DNA of 64,000 bases from Vogesella aquatica. GTDB taxonomy: Bacteria > Pseudomonadota > Gammaproteobacteria > Burkholderiales > Chromobacteriaceae. A model generated the notes under the pieces. It searched no databases and was not told the origin of the DNA. It saw only the letters and a program-made list of their open reading frames with translations. The stretch lies in the NCBI RefSeq assembly GCF_028548455.1, contig NZ_JAQQLF010000009.1:62001-126000 (forward strand), given 5' to 3'. Below are positions 8,153-17,334 of the stretch, in pieces; position 1 is the first letter of the stretch; each line of letters opens with the position of its first letter. The translations under genes were made by a program, and so were the position numbers.

Positions 8153-10075
8153 ATGAGCGACTTCGCCGGAATGGAAGAACTTCTGCAGGATTTCTTACTC
8201 GAGTCGACCGAGCTACTCTCCGATGTGGACAACAAGCTGGTAGAGCTTGAGAAAAGGCCGAACGACCGTGCCTTGCTCAATGACATCTTCCGCGGTTTCC
8301 ATACCATCAAGGGTGGCGCGGGCTTCCTGAATGTCGCACCAATGGTGACGATTTGCCACCGGACAGAAAACCTGTTCGACAAGCTGCGCAATTCCGAGCT
8401 GGGCCTCTCGTCGGAACTGATGGATGTCATCCTGGACGCCACCGGTGCGGTACGTGACATGTTTACCGTACTGTCCCAAGGCTTGCCGCCACCCAACCCG
8501 GATCCGGCCATGTTGGCCGCACTGGATGCCGCGCTGGCCGGCAATCTGGCTGCCGTCAAGGCACCTGCCCAAGCTGCACCTGTGGCCCCTGCCACCCCAG
8601 CGCCAGCCCCTGCGGCTAACAGCAATGAGCCTAACTGGGCAGCACTGCACCAGGCGGTAACCGGTACCGAGCAGCCAGCGGCTGCCAGCCCCGCGGCCTC
8701 CGCGCCACTGGACATGGTGGCAGCTGCCACCATGGTCACGGAAAGCGCTCCAGCCGAGTTCATCCCTGCGCCTATCGTGCCGGCAGCGGTTGTGCCTGTC
8801 GCACCCAAACCGCAGAACAAACCGGCACCCTCTACCGGCGGCCCGATTTCCGGCCAGGAAAATACCATTCGCATCGACACCGTTCGCCTGGACCAGGTAC
8901 TGAACCTGTCTGGTGAAATCGGCTTGACCAAAAACCGTCTTACCACGCTGCGTACCGAAATCCTCCAGGGTAATATGGAGACCAACACGCTGCGCTCGCT
9001 GGATGAAGCCATCAGCCAACTGGACTTGCTGGTAAGCGACCTGCAAAACGCGGTGATGAAAACGCGTATGCAGCCAATTGGCCGTCTGTTCCAGAAATAC
9101 CCGCGCCTAGCTCGCGACCTGGCCCGCCAACTGGGCAAGGAAGTAGAACTGGTCATTACCGGTGAAGAAACAGAACTCGACAAAACCATGATCGAGGATC
9201 TGAACGACCCGCTGGTGCACTTGGTTCGTAACGCGGTTGACCATGGTGTAGAGTCGGCAGAAGAGCGCATTGCCATGGGCAAGAAACCGCAATCGCTGAT
9301 CGAGCTGACTGCGGAGCAGGTGGGTGACCATATCGTCATCGAGATTACCGATGACGGCAAGGGCATGAATCCAGAGGTATTGCGCCGCAAAGCGATTGCC
9401 AAGGGCCTGATTGACGCCGAAACCGCGAACGCACTGGACGAAAAGCAGTGCCTGCAGCTGATTTTCCTGCCTGGTTTTTCCACCAAGGACCAGATTTCCA
9501 GCGTATCCGGCCGTGGTGTCGGCATGGATGTGGTACGGACCAATATTCAGAAACTGAATGGCCGCATCGACATCAACTCCATTCAGGGCGAAGGCACACG
9601 CATCAGCATTTCGCTACCGCTGACCCTGGCGATTCTGCCAGTACTGGTAGTACGTGCCTGCAACCAGCCATTTGCGGTACCGCTGGCTATGGTCCGCGAG
9701 ATTATCCCGATCGACACTACCGCCATCCAGGAAGTATCCGGCCGTCCTACCATTGTGGTTCGCGACGAGATCCTGCCACTGAAAACCTTGTCCGGCCTGC
9801 TGAACTGGCAGCCTACGCAGAAGCCTAACTTTGGCGTGCTGATGCAGTCGGCAGAGAAGTCGTTCATTCTGGCTGTAGACTCTTTCGTTGGCCGCGATGA
9901 TGTGGTGATCAAGCCACTGCAGAACATTCGGCCAAAAGGCGTGGCCGGCGCCACCCTGTCTGGTGATGGTTCCGTGGTGCTGGTACTGGATATGGAAGAC
10001 CTGCTGGCAGGCCAGATGGACTCCTCTGCCAACGGCAGTATCATGCTGAGAAATGCAGACAACTTCTCTTACTAA
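8153..10075 (+). CDS. cheA: Chemotaxis histidine kinase CheA (640 aa)
   Basis: This is the second CheA of the window. HPt spans residues 1-105 with H50 in GFHTIKGGAGFL. An Ala/Pro-rich linker (about 105-235) follows. The dimerisation domain starts near 240, the ATPase region carries DPLVHLVRNAVDHG, DDGKG and GRGVGMDVV, and a CheW-like domain ends the protein. It lacks the FGLF repeats of the CheA at 464. It follows cheZ by 48 bp and precedes the EAL-HDOD gene by 12 bp. With cheY and cheZ beside it, it is the likely flagellar kinase. No cheR or cheB is visible in the window. Confidence 0.95.
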   Translation: MSDFAGMEELLQDFLLESTELLSDVDNKLVELEKRPNDRALLNDIFRGFHTIKGGAGFLNVAPMVTICHRTENLFDKLRNSELGLSSELMDVILDATGAVRDMFTVLSQGLPPPNPDPAMLAALDAALAGNLAAVKAPAQAAPVAPATPAPAPAANSNEPNWAALHQAVTGTEQPAAASPAASAPLDMVAAATMVTESAPAEFIPAPIVPAAVVPVAPKPQNKPAPSTGGPISGQENTIRIDTVRLDQVLNLSGEIGLTKNRLTTLRTEILQGNMETNTLRSLDEAISQLDLLVSDLQNAVMKTRMQPIGRLFQKYPRLARDLARQLGKEVELVITGEETELDKTMIEDLNDPLVHLVRNAVDHGVESAEERIAMGKKPQSLIELTAEQVGDHIVIEITDDGKGMNPEVLRRKAIAKGLIDAETANALDEKQCLQLIFLPGFSTKDQISSVSGRGVGMDVVRTNIQKLNGRIDINSIQGEGTRISISLPLTLAILPVLVVRACNQPFAVPLAMVREIIPIDTTAIQEVSGRPTIVVRDEILPLKTLSGLLNWQPTQKPNFGVLMQSAEKSFILAVDSFVGRDDVVIKPLQNIRPKGVAGATLSGDGSVVLVLDMEDLLAGQMDSSANGSIMLRNADNFSY

Positions 10076-10087
10076 CAGATAAACACA

Positions 10088-11305
10088 ATGTCGACATCCG
10101 CCTTTCTGGGACGTCAGCCTGTACTGAACAGGAATCAGCAGCTCATTGGATATGAGCTGCTTTTTCGTCGTGCCGACGACGCTGCCAGCGCTACCCCCCA
10201 TGCCCCGCTAGAGGCAGATACCCAGGTGCTGGTAAATGCCTTGAACAATATGGGTACCAACTGGCTGATTGGCAACAAGCTGGCCTTCATCAATGTAGGC
10301 GAAGCCATGTTGACCAGCGACTTCCTGGAGCTACTGCCCCCTAGGCGTGTCGTGCTGGACCTTGCGGCCAACATTCAGCCTACCAACGAGGTGGTGTCAC
10401 GGGTCCGTTATCTGCGCTCATTGGGTTTTGGCATAGCACTGGACGACTTTTCATTTGATGCCCCCTCCTCGGCCCTGCTGGAGCTGGCCAACTACGTCAA
10501 ACTCGATATCCAAAGCCAGACACAGGCCCAGTTCCAGGCGCAGGCTGCCAGGCTGCGCAGCTACCCGGTCATCCGCATTGGTGAACGGATAGAGTCTTAC
10601 CAGCACTACCATCTGTGCCGGGATCTGGGCATGGACGGCTATCAGGGCTACTACTTTGCACGGCCGGAAACCCTGTCGGCCAAGGTTATCCACCCTTCGT
10701 TTGCCAATACGCTGAAGCTGCTGAACTTGCTGCGCGCCGATGCCCCGGTGCGTGAAATTGAAACCGTACTGAAGACCGATGTGGCGCTGTCGTTCAAGCT
10801 GCTACGCTACGTCAATTCGGCGGCGGCGGGCCTGAATACCACCATCAGCTCATTCAGTCATGCCGTGACCGTATTAGGCTACCAGAAGCTATACCGCTGG
10901 CTGACCTTGTTGCTGGTAACCAGCAATGAAAGCAACCACCTCGCCCCGGCGCTGCAAAGAACGGCGGTCATCCGTGCCCGCGTGATGGAGATACTGGCGC
11001 AAGAAATCGGTTTCACCACCGAGCACTGTGACAATGCCTTCATTGCCGGCATGTTCTCGCTGCTGGATGTAATTTTTGACATGCCCATGCACACCATCCT
11101 GGAGCACATCAGCCTGCCGGCTGAAATCCACCAGGTGCTGGCCGACCAGAGCGGTGGCCTGAGCCTGCTGTTCCGCCTGGCCATGGCGCTGGAGGCTGGC
11201 GACCCTTCCCTGCCTCAGCTAGCCAGCCAGCTGTCGCTGGAACCGGATCAGCTGAACCTGCTTCATACTGCTGCCCTGGCCTGGGTAGAAGAACTCGGAC
11301 TTTGA
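10088..11305 (+). CDS. EAL-HDOD domain signalling protein (405 aa)
   Basis: An N-terminal EAL-like domain (about 1-200) is joined to an HDOD domain (about 205-390). The EAL signature is degenerate: GYELLFR stands where active enzymes have E-A/V-L-x-R, and FINVGEA replaces the usual substrate-binding N-x-S region, while LDDFSF and VKLD remain. The protein is therefore probably a c-di-GMP effector or scaffold, not a phosphodiesterase, similar to CdgJ/YuxH-type proteins. It begins 12 bp after cheA, so it is likely cotranscribed and may link motility with c-di-GMP. Architecture is firm; loss of activity is inference. Confidence 0.85.
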   Translation: MSTSAFLGRQPVLNRNQQLIGYELLFRRADDAASATPHAPLEADTQVLVNALNNMGTNWLIGNKLAFINVGEAMLTSDFLELLPPRRVVLDLAANIQPTNEVVSRVRYLRSLGFGIALDDFSFDAPSSALLELANYVKLDIQSQTQAQFQAQAARLRSYPVIRIGERIESYQHYHLCRDLGMDGYQGYYFARPETLSAKVIHPSFANTLKLLNLLRADAPVREIETVLKTDVALSFKLLRYVNSAAAGLNTTISSFSHAVTVLGYQKLYRWLTLLLVTSNESNHLAPALQRTAVIRARVMEILAQEIGFTTEHCDNAFIAGMFSLLDVIFDMPMHTILEHISLPAEIHQVLADQSGGLSLLFRLAMALEAGDPSLPQLASQLSLEPDQLNLLHTAALAWVEELGL

Positions 11306-11314
11306 CTTACCCTG

Positions 11315-11953
11315 ATGAATTTATTTGCCATCGACTGCTCGAACCACAACCTGTCAGTAGCACTGTCTACCCCGCATGGCACCTTCAGCCAGCACCATAG
11401 CGTGAAACAAGGCCACTCCGACCATGCGCTTGCCGCTGTACACCAGCTGTTAAACGATAGCGGCGTGTCCCTGGCGCAGCTGGATGCCATCCTGTTTGGC
11501 AAAGGGCCTGGCGCATTTACCGGGCTGCGCATTGCCGCCGGTATCGCCATGGGTCTTGCCACCGCGGCCGGCCTGCCCGTGGTCGGCATACCGACACTGG
11601 ACGCCATCGCACGCAGCCTGCCGCAAGGCAGTGGCATGGCCGTGATTGATGCCCGCATGGGCGAGGTGTACGCCGCCCATTATCTGCATGGCCAGTGCCA
11701 GGGCGAGATCAGCGTGGTGAAAGCCGAGCAGCTGGTACTGGATGCTATCGCGGCAGTAGCCGGCGATGCTATCGAACTGCTGCCTGCACACCACGCACAG
11801 GCCATTTATGTCGTCCCGCAGGCTAGCGACTATATCGCGCTCTACCTTGAGAACCCTGCCCGATACCCCGCCAGCCAAAGTGCTGATTTACTGTATGTGC
11901 GCAACAAGATTGCGCTGACCGCTGCCGAACAACGCGAGCAGAAACGTGGCTGA
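11315..11953 (+). CDS. tsaB: tRNA threonylcarbamoyladenosine biosynthesis protein TsaB (212 aa)
   Basis: TsaB (YeaZ) is the non-catalytic ASKHA-fold partner of TsaD in t6A37 modification of ANN-decoding tRNAs. The N-terminal MNLFAIDCS beta strand and the GKGPGAFTGLRIAAG signature are characteristic, and the length is near the usual 220-230. It begins 9 bp after the EAL-HDOD stop and its end overlaps rimI by eight bases, the usual tsaB-rimI arrangement. Confidence 0.93.
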   Translation: MNLFAIDCSNHNLSVALSTPHGTFSQHHSVKQGHSDHALAAVHQLLNDSGVSLAQLDAILFGKGPGAFTGLRIAAGIAMGLATAAGLPVVGIPTLDAIARSLPQGSGMAVIDARMGEVYAAHYLHGQCQGEISVVKAEQLVLDAIAAVAGDAIELLPAHHAQAIYVVPQASDYIALYLENPARYPASQSADLLYVRNKIALTAAEQREQKRG

Positions 11954-12392
11954 TTTTACCCGCGCCAAGCCCGAAGATGCACAGCGGCTAGCCCGTTCCG
12001 AAGCAGACAGCACGCCCCATGCATGGAGTGCCGGCATGTATGCCGGCTCGCTGGAGAGCGAGCACGACACCGTCTGGCTAATGCTGCAAGATGATATCCT
12101 GCTGGGTGCGGCCGTGCTGATGCAGGTGCTGGACGAAGCCCACTTGCAGAATTTTTTTATCAACGCCAAGCAGCAGGGCCGGGGTCTGGGCGGCCAACTA
12201 CTGCGCCATGTGCTGCTGCAGGCCCGGCAGCAAGGCGCGGGCAGCGTGTTTCTTGAGGTACGCGCTAGCAACCGGGTTGCCCTGCAGCTTTACCAGCGCG
12301 CCGGCTTTATCCAGTACAGCACACGCAAGGCTTACTATCGCCACCCCGATGGCAGCCGTGAAGATGCCATCCTGATGAAAGCCGACCTATGA
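11946..12392 (+). CDS. rimI: Ribosomal-protein-alanine N-acetyltransferase RimI (148 aa)
   Basis: This GNAT-family enzyme acetylates the N-terminal alanine of ribosomal protein S18 in E. coli. The acetyl-CoA loop is QGRGLGGQLL (about residues 77-86), followed by FLEVRASN and ALQLYQRAGF, all typical of RimI. The GTG start overlaps the tsaB stop region by eight bases and its own stop overlaps the next ATG by four bases, so tsaB-rimI-udg is translationally coupled. Confidence 0.92.
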   Translation: MADFTRAKPEDAQRLARSEADSTPHAWSAGMYAGSLESEHDTVWLMLQDDILLGAAVLMQVLDEAHLQNFFINAKQQGRGLGGQLLRHVLLQARQQGAGSVFLEVRASNRVALQLYQRAGFIQYSTRKAYYRHPDGSREDAILMKADL

Positions 12393-13186
12393 ACCGCCGT
12401 GCGTTTGTACTGCATGAAATGGGCCACAGCCCGCTATGGCTCCCACGCGGCGCCAGCCTGCCGGATGACCGCCAGCTCACCCATATCGAACCCGACGCCA
12501 CTGCATTGGCCCCATCCATTGAGCCGGTACCCACTGTCGCGCCGGCGGCGGCTCCGGCGCGCATCTCCCTGCTAGAACAGCCCGGCAGCCCGCCAAGCGG
12601 GCAGCCGATAACCGACTGGGCCACCTTGCATACCAGCATTGCGTCCTGCCAACGCTGCGAGCTGGCCAAGACACGGCATAATGTCGTCGTTGGCCGCGGC
12701 AAGCCCACGGCCCGTTTGCTGATTGTGGGTGAAGCACCGGGCGAGCAGGAAGACCGGCAGGGGCAGCCCTTTGTCGGCAAAGCCGGGCAGCTGCTGGAAA
12801 GCATGTTGGCCGCAGTCGGCATGGACAGCATGCAGGACGTCTATATCTGCAATGTGGTGAAATGCCGGCCACCGGGCAACCGCAACCCTGCCCCGGCAGA
12901 AATTGCCAGCTGCGCCAGCTATCTGCAGTGGCAAATCGACACCATCCAGCCGGCGCTGATAGTGGCGCTAGGCCGCTTTGCCGCCCATACCCTGCTGAAT
13001 AGCCAGGCACCGATCAGTGCACTGCGCAAGCAGCTGCATCATGCGCATGGTCGGCCAGTACTGGTGACCTTCCACCCCGCCTACCTGTTGCGCAGCCCGG
13101 GCGAAAAAGCCAAAGCCTGGCAAGATTGGCACCAGATCAAATGCCAGCTGGCAGAACCTGGCAAGGTGACGACCAGCGCGTGCTGA
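12389..13186 (+). CDS. Family 4 uracil-DNA glycosylase (265 aa)
   Basis: The enzyme removes uracil from DNA and carries a [4Fe-4S] cluster. Cluster cysteines are C87 and C90 in CQRCELAKTRHN, with two more near 159 and 175. The active-site motif GEAPGEQED lies at about 115-123 and HPAYLLR near the C-terminus. An N-terminal extension of about 75 Pro/Ala-rich residues precedes the catalytic domain. It overlaps rimI by ATGA. Its TGA is directly followed, with no spacer, by the stop of the convergent MCP gene. The family is firm. Confidence 0.92.
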   Translation: MNRRAFVLHEMGHSPLWLPRGASLPDDRQLTHIEPDATALAPSIEPVPTVAPAAAPARISLLEQPGSPPSGQPITDWATLHTSIASCQRCELAKTRHNVVVGRGKPTARLLIVGEAPGEQEDRQGQPFVGKAGQLLESMLAAVGMDSMQDVYICNVVKCRPPGNRNPAPAEIASCASYLQWQIDTIQPALIVALGRFAAHTLLNSQAPISALRKQLHHAHGRPVLVTFHPAYLLRSPGEKAKAWQDWHQIKCQLAEPGKVTTSAC

Positions 13187-14365
13187 TTAAAACAGCTCTA
13201 TATCATTTTTGCTGGCAGACACCTCCGCCTGCGGCGACTGACGCAAAGCCGCCAATTGCACCAGATACTGCGCTTTGGCGGCGTCCAGCGCCTTACCGCT
13301 AGCAGCAGCTTCCAGCAGCGGTGGGGCTAATTGCTGCAGGGCCTGCAGCTTAGCCACGCACTGCCCGGCCCGCCCCAGCATCTGGCTCAGGCGGTCCTGG
13401 AACTGCAGGGAGGTAATGGCCACATTGGTGCTGTGCTCTACCTGCCCGGCAATGCCGTTCAGTTCGGCAACAGCATGCTCCATGCCTTGGCTTAGTTCGT
13501 TGATCTGCCCCATGGTGTGCTGCACGCGCATTTTCGCCTCCAGCACATAGCTCATATCGTGCGATGCCAAAGCCGCAATACTGCTATGCGCCTCTTCCAC
13601 CATTTTCTGTACCGACAAGATAGTCTGGCTGATCTGCTCATTGAAATCGTGGGTGCGCAAGGATAGCGCCCGCACCTCATCGGCAACGACAGCGAAGCCG
13701 CGCCCTGCCTCGCCAGCCCGAGCAGCCTCGATGGCCGCATTCAGCGCCAGCATATTGGTTTGCTTGGAGATGCCATCGATATCAGCCAGGAACGCATGCA
13801 CACTGCGGATTTTCTCGTCGATCTCGGTCATGTGATTGACCTGCACGATACTGACCTGGCTGGTACGCAGGGTATTGTCCACGAAAATCTCCAGCGTCGC
13901 GTTGGTGTCGTGGGCAAAGCGCTCAAAACTGGCGGTATGCTGTTTGTCCCCCGCCTCGCCAGCCCCGATCATGCTGATGGCAATTTGCTGCTGTGCCTTG
14001 GCATGGCTGGTAATGCTGCTAAAGCTATCCAGCAGGCCGCTGATAGCCTGTTCCAGTATCTGATTCGCCTCGCCAAGCTGTGCTTCCAGCTGCCGGCACT
14101 GCCCGGCATACTCTTGCTGCAGCTGCTGCCATAAGGGCTGAATCTGCTGCCACGCCACCGCATCGGCATCAACCTGGATAGTACGCTGCTGTGTACGGGC
14201 AGACAGGGCGCGCCAGTGAAACAGCAGCAACACCAGGCAAGCAAACCCGCCGTGTAGCAGCGCGGCCAGCCAGCTCTGCAGAGCCAGCAGGGCAGCCACC
14301 AGGTGCCATGCCAATACAGCGCACAAGGCAAAACCCAGACAAACGGCCTGCTTTTTGTGAAACAT
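13187..14365 (-). CDS. Methyl-accepting chemotaxis-type protein without a periplasmic domain (392 aa)
   Basis: Two closely spaced N-terminal hydrophobic segments (about residues 5-30 and 35-50) leave essentially no periplasmic loop. A coiled-coil stretch follows, then a short signalling domain with the hairpin tip [20 protein letters not shown], which binds CheA/CheW. No HAMP is apparent. The C-terminus contains [12 protein letters not shown] and ends NDIELF. It therefore probably senses membrane or cytoplasmic cues. It is convergent with the glycosylase gene and divergent from the STAS gene. Ligand unknown. Confidence 0.88.
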   Translation of the reverse strand: MFHKKQAVCLGFALCAVLAWHLVAALLALQSWLAALLHGGFACLVLLLFHWRALSARTQQRTIQVDADAVAWQQIQPLWQQLQQEYAGQCRQLEAQLGEANQILEQAISGLLDSFSSITSHAKAQQQIAISMIGAGEAGDKQHTASFERFAHDTNATLEIFVDNTLRTSQVSIVQVNHMTEIDEKIRSVHAFLADIDGISKQTNMLALNAAIEAARAGEAGRGFAVVADEVRALSLRTHDFNEQISQTILSVQKMVEEAHSSIAALASHDMSYVLEAKMRVQHTMGQINELSQGMEHAVAELNGIAGQVEHSTNVAITSLQFQDRLSQMLGRAGQCVAKLQALQQLAPPLLEAAASGKALDAAKAQYLVQLAALRQSPQAEVSASKNDIELF

Positions 14366-14597
14366 GGTCTCCCCTCGAATTATTTGATACTCAGGATGAC
14401 GATCCTCTCTAGTATTAGATCATGCTGGCGGTGTAACGCAGCTGATTCTATCAATGCCGTGCATTGTTACCTTGGTAAACATGTGCCGGCACTGGTAACA
14501 ATAAGGCTGGTGAATAGCCAGCCTTATGCATACAATAACCATACCGCATAGATACCACCCTTGCCAGCAGCCACGACCAACCCATCAAAGGCTAACC

Positions 14598-14906
14598 ATG
14601 TCTGTTACGTTTCACCTTAGGGAGCAAGAGGCCACTATCCAGATTCATGGCCATTTCAACTTCTCCCAGCATGGCGCATTTCGTGACGCCTGCAAGGCCG
14701 TACTGGCTCACCCACACATAAAATCCCTGGAAATCAACCTGATGGAAGTCGACCATCTGGATAGCTCGGCACTGGGCATGCTGCTGGTTCTGCGCGACCA
14801 GGTTGCCGATCACCATATCCAGCGACTATTGATCAGCAATACCAAGCCCGTTGTACGCCAGATTTTTGCTATCGCCAAATTCGACAAGTTTTTTGAAATA
14901 GACTGA
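14598..14906 (+). CDS. STAS-domain anti-anti-sigma factor, HsbA-like (102 aa)
   Basis: This is a single STAS domain with the phospho-serine in VDHLDSSALGMLLVL (S56), the same position as reported for Pseudomonas HsbA. ATG 14598 follows AAAGG with moderate spacing; earlier in-frame codons are not STAS-like. It lies 12 bp before an REC-phosphatase-kinase gene, the arrangement of the HsbA/HsbR switch, which in Pseudomonas links FlgM release with c-di-GMP and biofilm choice. Function by analogy; fold is firm. Confidence 0.87.
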   Translation: MSVTFHLREQEATIQIHGHFNFSQHGAFRDACKAVLAHPHIKSLEINLMEVDHLDSSALGMLLVLRDQVADHHIQRLLISNTKPVVRQIFAIAKFDKFFEID

Positions 14907-14918
14907 AAGCCAGCCGCA

Positions 14919-16595
14919 ATGCAAACCTTGAACGTGCTGGTGGTGGATGACAGTAATGTAAACCGGCTGGTAGTCAGCCGGCTGATCCAGGCATTGGGTC
15001 ACCAGGTCGTCACCGCAGAAGACGGTGCCCAGGCGCTGGCATGCTGCGAAACCATGCTGCCCGACCTGATCCTGATGGATGTCATCATGCCGCACATGGA
15101 TGGACTGGAAGCTACCCGCCGCATCCGTGAACGCTTCAACAAGCGCTGGATTCCCATCATTTTCCTCACCGGCAAGATCGAGCAGGAAGACATGCTGGCC
15201 GGCCTGGAAGCCGGCGGTGACGATTACCTGACCAAGCCGGTAGATATCAAGCTGCTGACCGCCAAGATCCGCGTGATGTCGCGCATTGCCGATATGCAGC
15301 AGCGCATCAGCCAGGATGCCCAGCGCCTGGAGGCCTATTACCTCAGCAACGAGATGGAACAACAGCTGGCCGAGCACGTACTGCACAATCTCTACGGCGA
15401 CCGTAGCCAGACCGGCATCGAGCAGTGGATCCTGCCTGCAGTACAATTCAGCGGCGACATCATTACCGCCGCACGCTCGCCCACCGATACCCTGCACATC
15501 ATGCTGGCAGACAGCACCGGCCACGGGCTGTCTGCTGCCATTGCCTGCCTGCCCGCCGCTACCGTGTTCTACGCCATGACGCAGAAGGGCTTCAGCATCA
15601 ACGCCATTGCGCGCGAGATCAATAAAAAGCTCAAGCAACACCTGCCGGTTGGCCGCTTCGTTGCTGCGACCTTGGCTGCTATCAACCCGCAAGAAAAAAC
15701 CGTCACGGTTTGGAATGGTGGCATTCCGTTTGCCGCCTTCATCAATGAGCAAGGCCGGATCGAAAAGCAGTTCCAGTCCAGCAACCCGCCGCTGGGCATC
15801 TTGCGCAATATGGACTTTGATGCCAGCGTCGAGGTTTACCGCTGGTCCGAGCCTGGCCGGCTGATGATTTGCTCCGACGGCCTGACAGAGGCTAAAGGTG
15901 CGCAAGGCGACATGCTATCGCTGGAGCGCCTGTGCAGCATGCTGGCCAGCCCGTACACCCTGCCTGCGATTGCCCCGCTACGCGAACAGGTCATCGCCCA
16001 CCTGGCAGGCCATGAAAACGCCGATGATATTTCACTGGTACTGGCACCCTGCGCGGCCAGTATCGGCCCGGCCGGCCCCGCCACGCAGAACGCCATGTTT
16101 ACCCAGCTGAGCAACTGGGAGCTGCGCCTGGACTTTGGCCCCAAAGAGCTGCGCGAAGAGCTGGGCATGGCCACTTTGCTGGGCTGGCTCAACCAGATCG
16201 GGTTATCGGAAGCCCAGCTCAGCGATATGCTGCTGATTGTGACCGAGCTGTTCAACAACGCCCTGGATCACGGTGTGCTAGCGCTGGACTCCAGCGAAAA
16301 GCACTCCAGCGCCGGCTTTACCAGCTATCTGATGAAGCGCGCCGGCAAGCTGTTCGGGCTGGAGCACGGCTGGATACAAGTAGCCATGTCGCACGTTACC
16401 GGCGAAGACTTCCCCATCCTGAAGCTCTGCATCCACGACAGCGGCCAGGGCTTTGATGCAGCACCTTTCCTGCACAGCGAACTGGAAGATGCCGCGCCAC
16501 ACGGGCGTGGCATCGCACTGGTAAACCGGCTATGCCGCAGCGTGCGTTACCGGGAAAATGGCCGCCGGGTAGAGGTGGAATACGTACTACGCTAG
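14919..16595 (+). CDS. Receiver-PP2C phosphatase-RsbW-like kinase, HsbR-like (558 aa)
   Basis: Domains in order: receiver (1-125, D54 in LILMDVIMPHMDG), a SpoIIE/PP2C serine phosphatase (about 165-390; FSGDII, DSTGHGLSAA, SDGLTEA, ENADDIS) and a C-terminal RsbW-type HATPase (about 400-558; ELFNNALDHG, DSGQGF, HGRGIALVNRL). Such proteins phosphorylate or dephosphorylate their STAS partner according to the receiver's state. The upstream STAS gene is the obvious partner, and the paralogous STAS protein at 3311 may be another. Architecture matches HsbR of Pseudomonas. The phosphodonor, perhaps an HptB-like protein or one of the CheAs, is not visible here. Confidence 0.9.
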   Translation: MQTLNVLVVDDSNVNRLVVSRLIQALGHQVVTAEDGAQALACCETMLPDLILMDVIMPHMDGLEATRRIRERFNKRWIPIIFLTGKIEQEDMLAGLEAGGDDYLTKPVDIKLLTAKIRVMSRIADMQQRISQDAQRLEAYYLSNEMEQQLAEHVLHNLYGDRSQTGIEQWILPAVQFSGDIITAARSPTDTLHIMLADSTGHGLSAAIACLPAATVFYAMTQKGFSINAIAREINKKLKQHLPVGRFVAATLAAINPQEKTVTVWNGGIPFAAFINEQGRIEKQFQSSNPPLGILRNMDFDASVEVYRWSEPGRLMICSDGLTEAKGAQGDMLSLERLCSMLASPYTLPAIAPLREQVIAHLAGHENADDISLVLAPCAASIGPAGPATQNAMFTQLSNWELRLDFGPKELREELGMATLLGWLNQIGLSEAQLSDMLLIVTELFNNALDHGVLALDSSEKHSSAGFTSYLMKRAGKLFGLEHGWIQVAMSHVTGEDFPILKLCIHDSGQGFDAAPFLHSELEDAAPHGRGIALVNRLCRSVRYRENGRRVEVEYVLR

Positions 16596-16646
16596 GGCGC
16601 GGCTTGTTATCATGCCGCCCTCAACACGCTAGCTCCGACCCGTACC

Positions 16647-17237
16647 ATGCCGTTTACCCTGCCCCACCCTGGCCACGCCGAGCTCGATATCAAGAAAAGC
16701 CGTTTCATCGCCTGTGTCGAGGCGGTATCCAGCCGCGCCGCCGCCCTGCAGCGCGTGGCCGAGCTCAAAGCCGCCCACCCCGGCGCGGCCCACGTGTGCT
16801 GGGCGCTGCTGGCAGGTGGGCACTCTGCGGCCAACGATGATGGCGAGCCTTCCGGCACCGCCGGCCGCCCCATGCTGGACGTGCTGCGACACCAGCAGCT
16901 GGAGGGCGTACTGGCCACCGTGGTGCGCTACTACGGCGGGGTGAAGCTGGGTGCCGGCGGGCTGGTGCGGGCGTATACCGATGCCGTCGCCCAGGCTTTG
17001 TTGCATTGCGAGCGCCAAGAACAAGTCGCCATGCTGACCCTGGCCTGCAGCCTGCCCTACGCACTGGAAGGCAGCGCGCGGCGGCTGCTGCAAAAGCACG
17101 ACGCCACGCTGCTGGCCGTGCAGCATGCGGCCAACGTGAGCCTGCAGTTCAGTTTGCCCCTACTGGCTGCCGACGCGCTGCGCCACAGCCTGAACGAAGC
17201 CTGCCACGGCCAGCTAGTCTGGCAGGAAGCGCCGTAA
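16647..17237 (+). CDS. YigZ/IMPACT family protein (196 aa)
   Basis: The N-terminal UPF0029/IMPACT domain shows KKSRFIACVEAV, NDDGEPSGTAGRPM and VVRYYGGVKLGAGGLVRAY, the family signature; a C-terminal DUF1949-type domain follows. The biochemical role is not settled; homologues bind RNA or are tied to translational stress in eukaryotes. Length matches E. coli YigZ (about 204). It is followed by a bidirectional terminator. Confidence 0.9.
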   Translation: MPFTLPHPGHAELDIKKSRFIACVEAVSSRAAALQRVAELKAAHPGAAHVCWALLAGGHSAANDDGEPSGTAGRPMLDVLRHQQLEGVLATVVRYYGGVKLGAGGLVRAYTDAVAQALLHCERQEQVAMLTLACSLPYALEGSARRLLQKHDATLLAVQHAANVSLQFSLPLLAADALRHSLNEACHGQLVWQEAP

Positions 17238-17271
17238 GGCAGCGCCCTACCCACGCACACGCTGCCCAATG

Positions 17272-17302
17272 AAAAGGCCCGCCAGTTAACGGCGGGCCTG
17301 TT
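17272..17302. terminator. Bidirectional intrinsic terminator
   Basis: A 9-bp stem, AGGCCCGCC with GGCGGGCCT around a 7-base loop, separates the convergent yigZ and response-regulator genes. It has A-rich sequence on one side and only a weak T-run on the other. Confidence 0.7.
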
Positions 17303-17334
17303 GCGCTATCAGGGTTGGGCTGCAGCGGGTAAAG

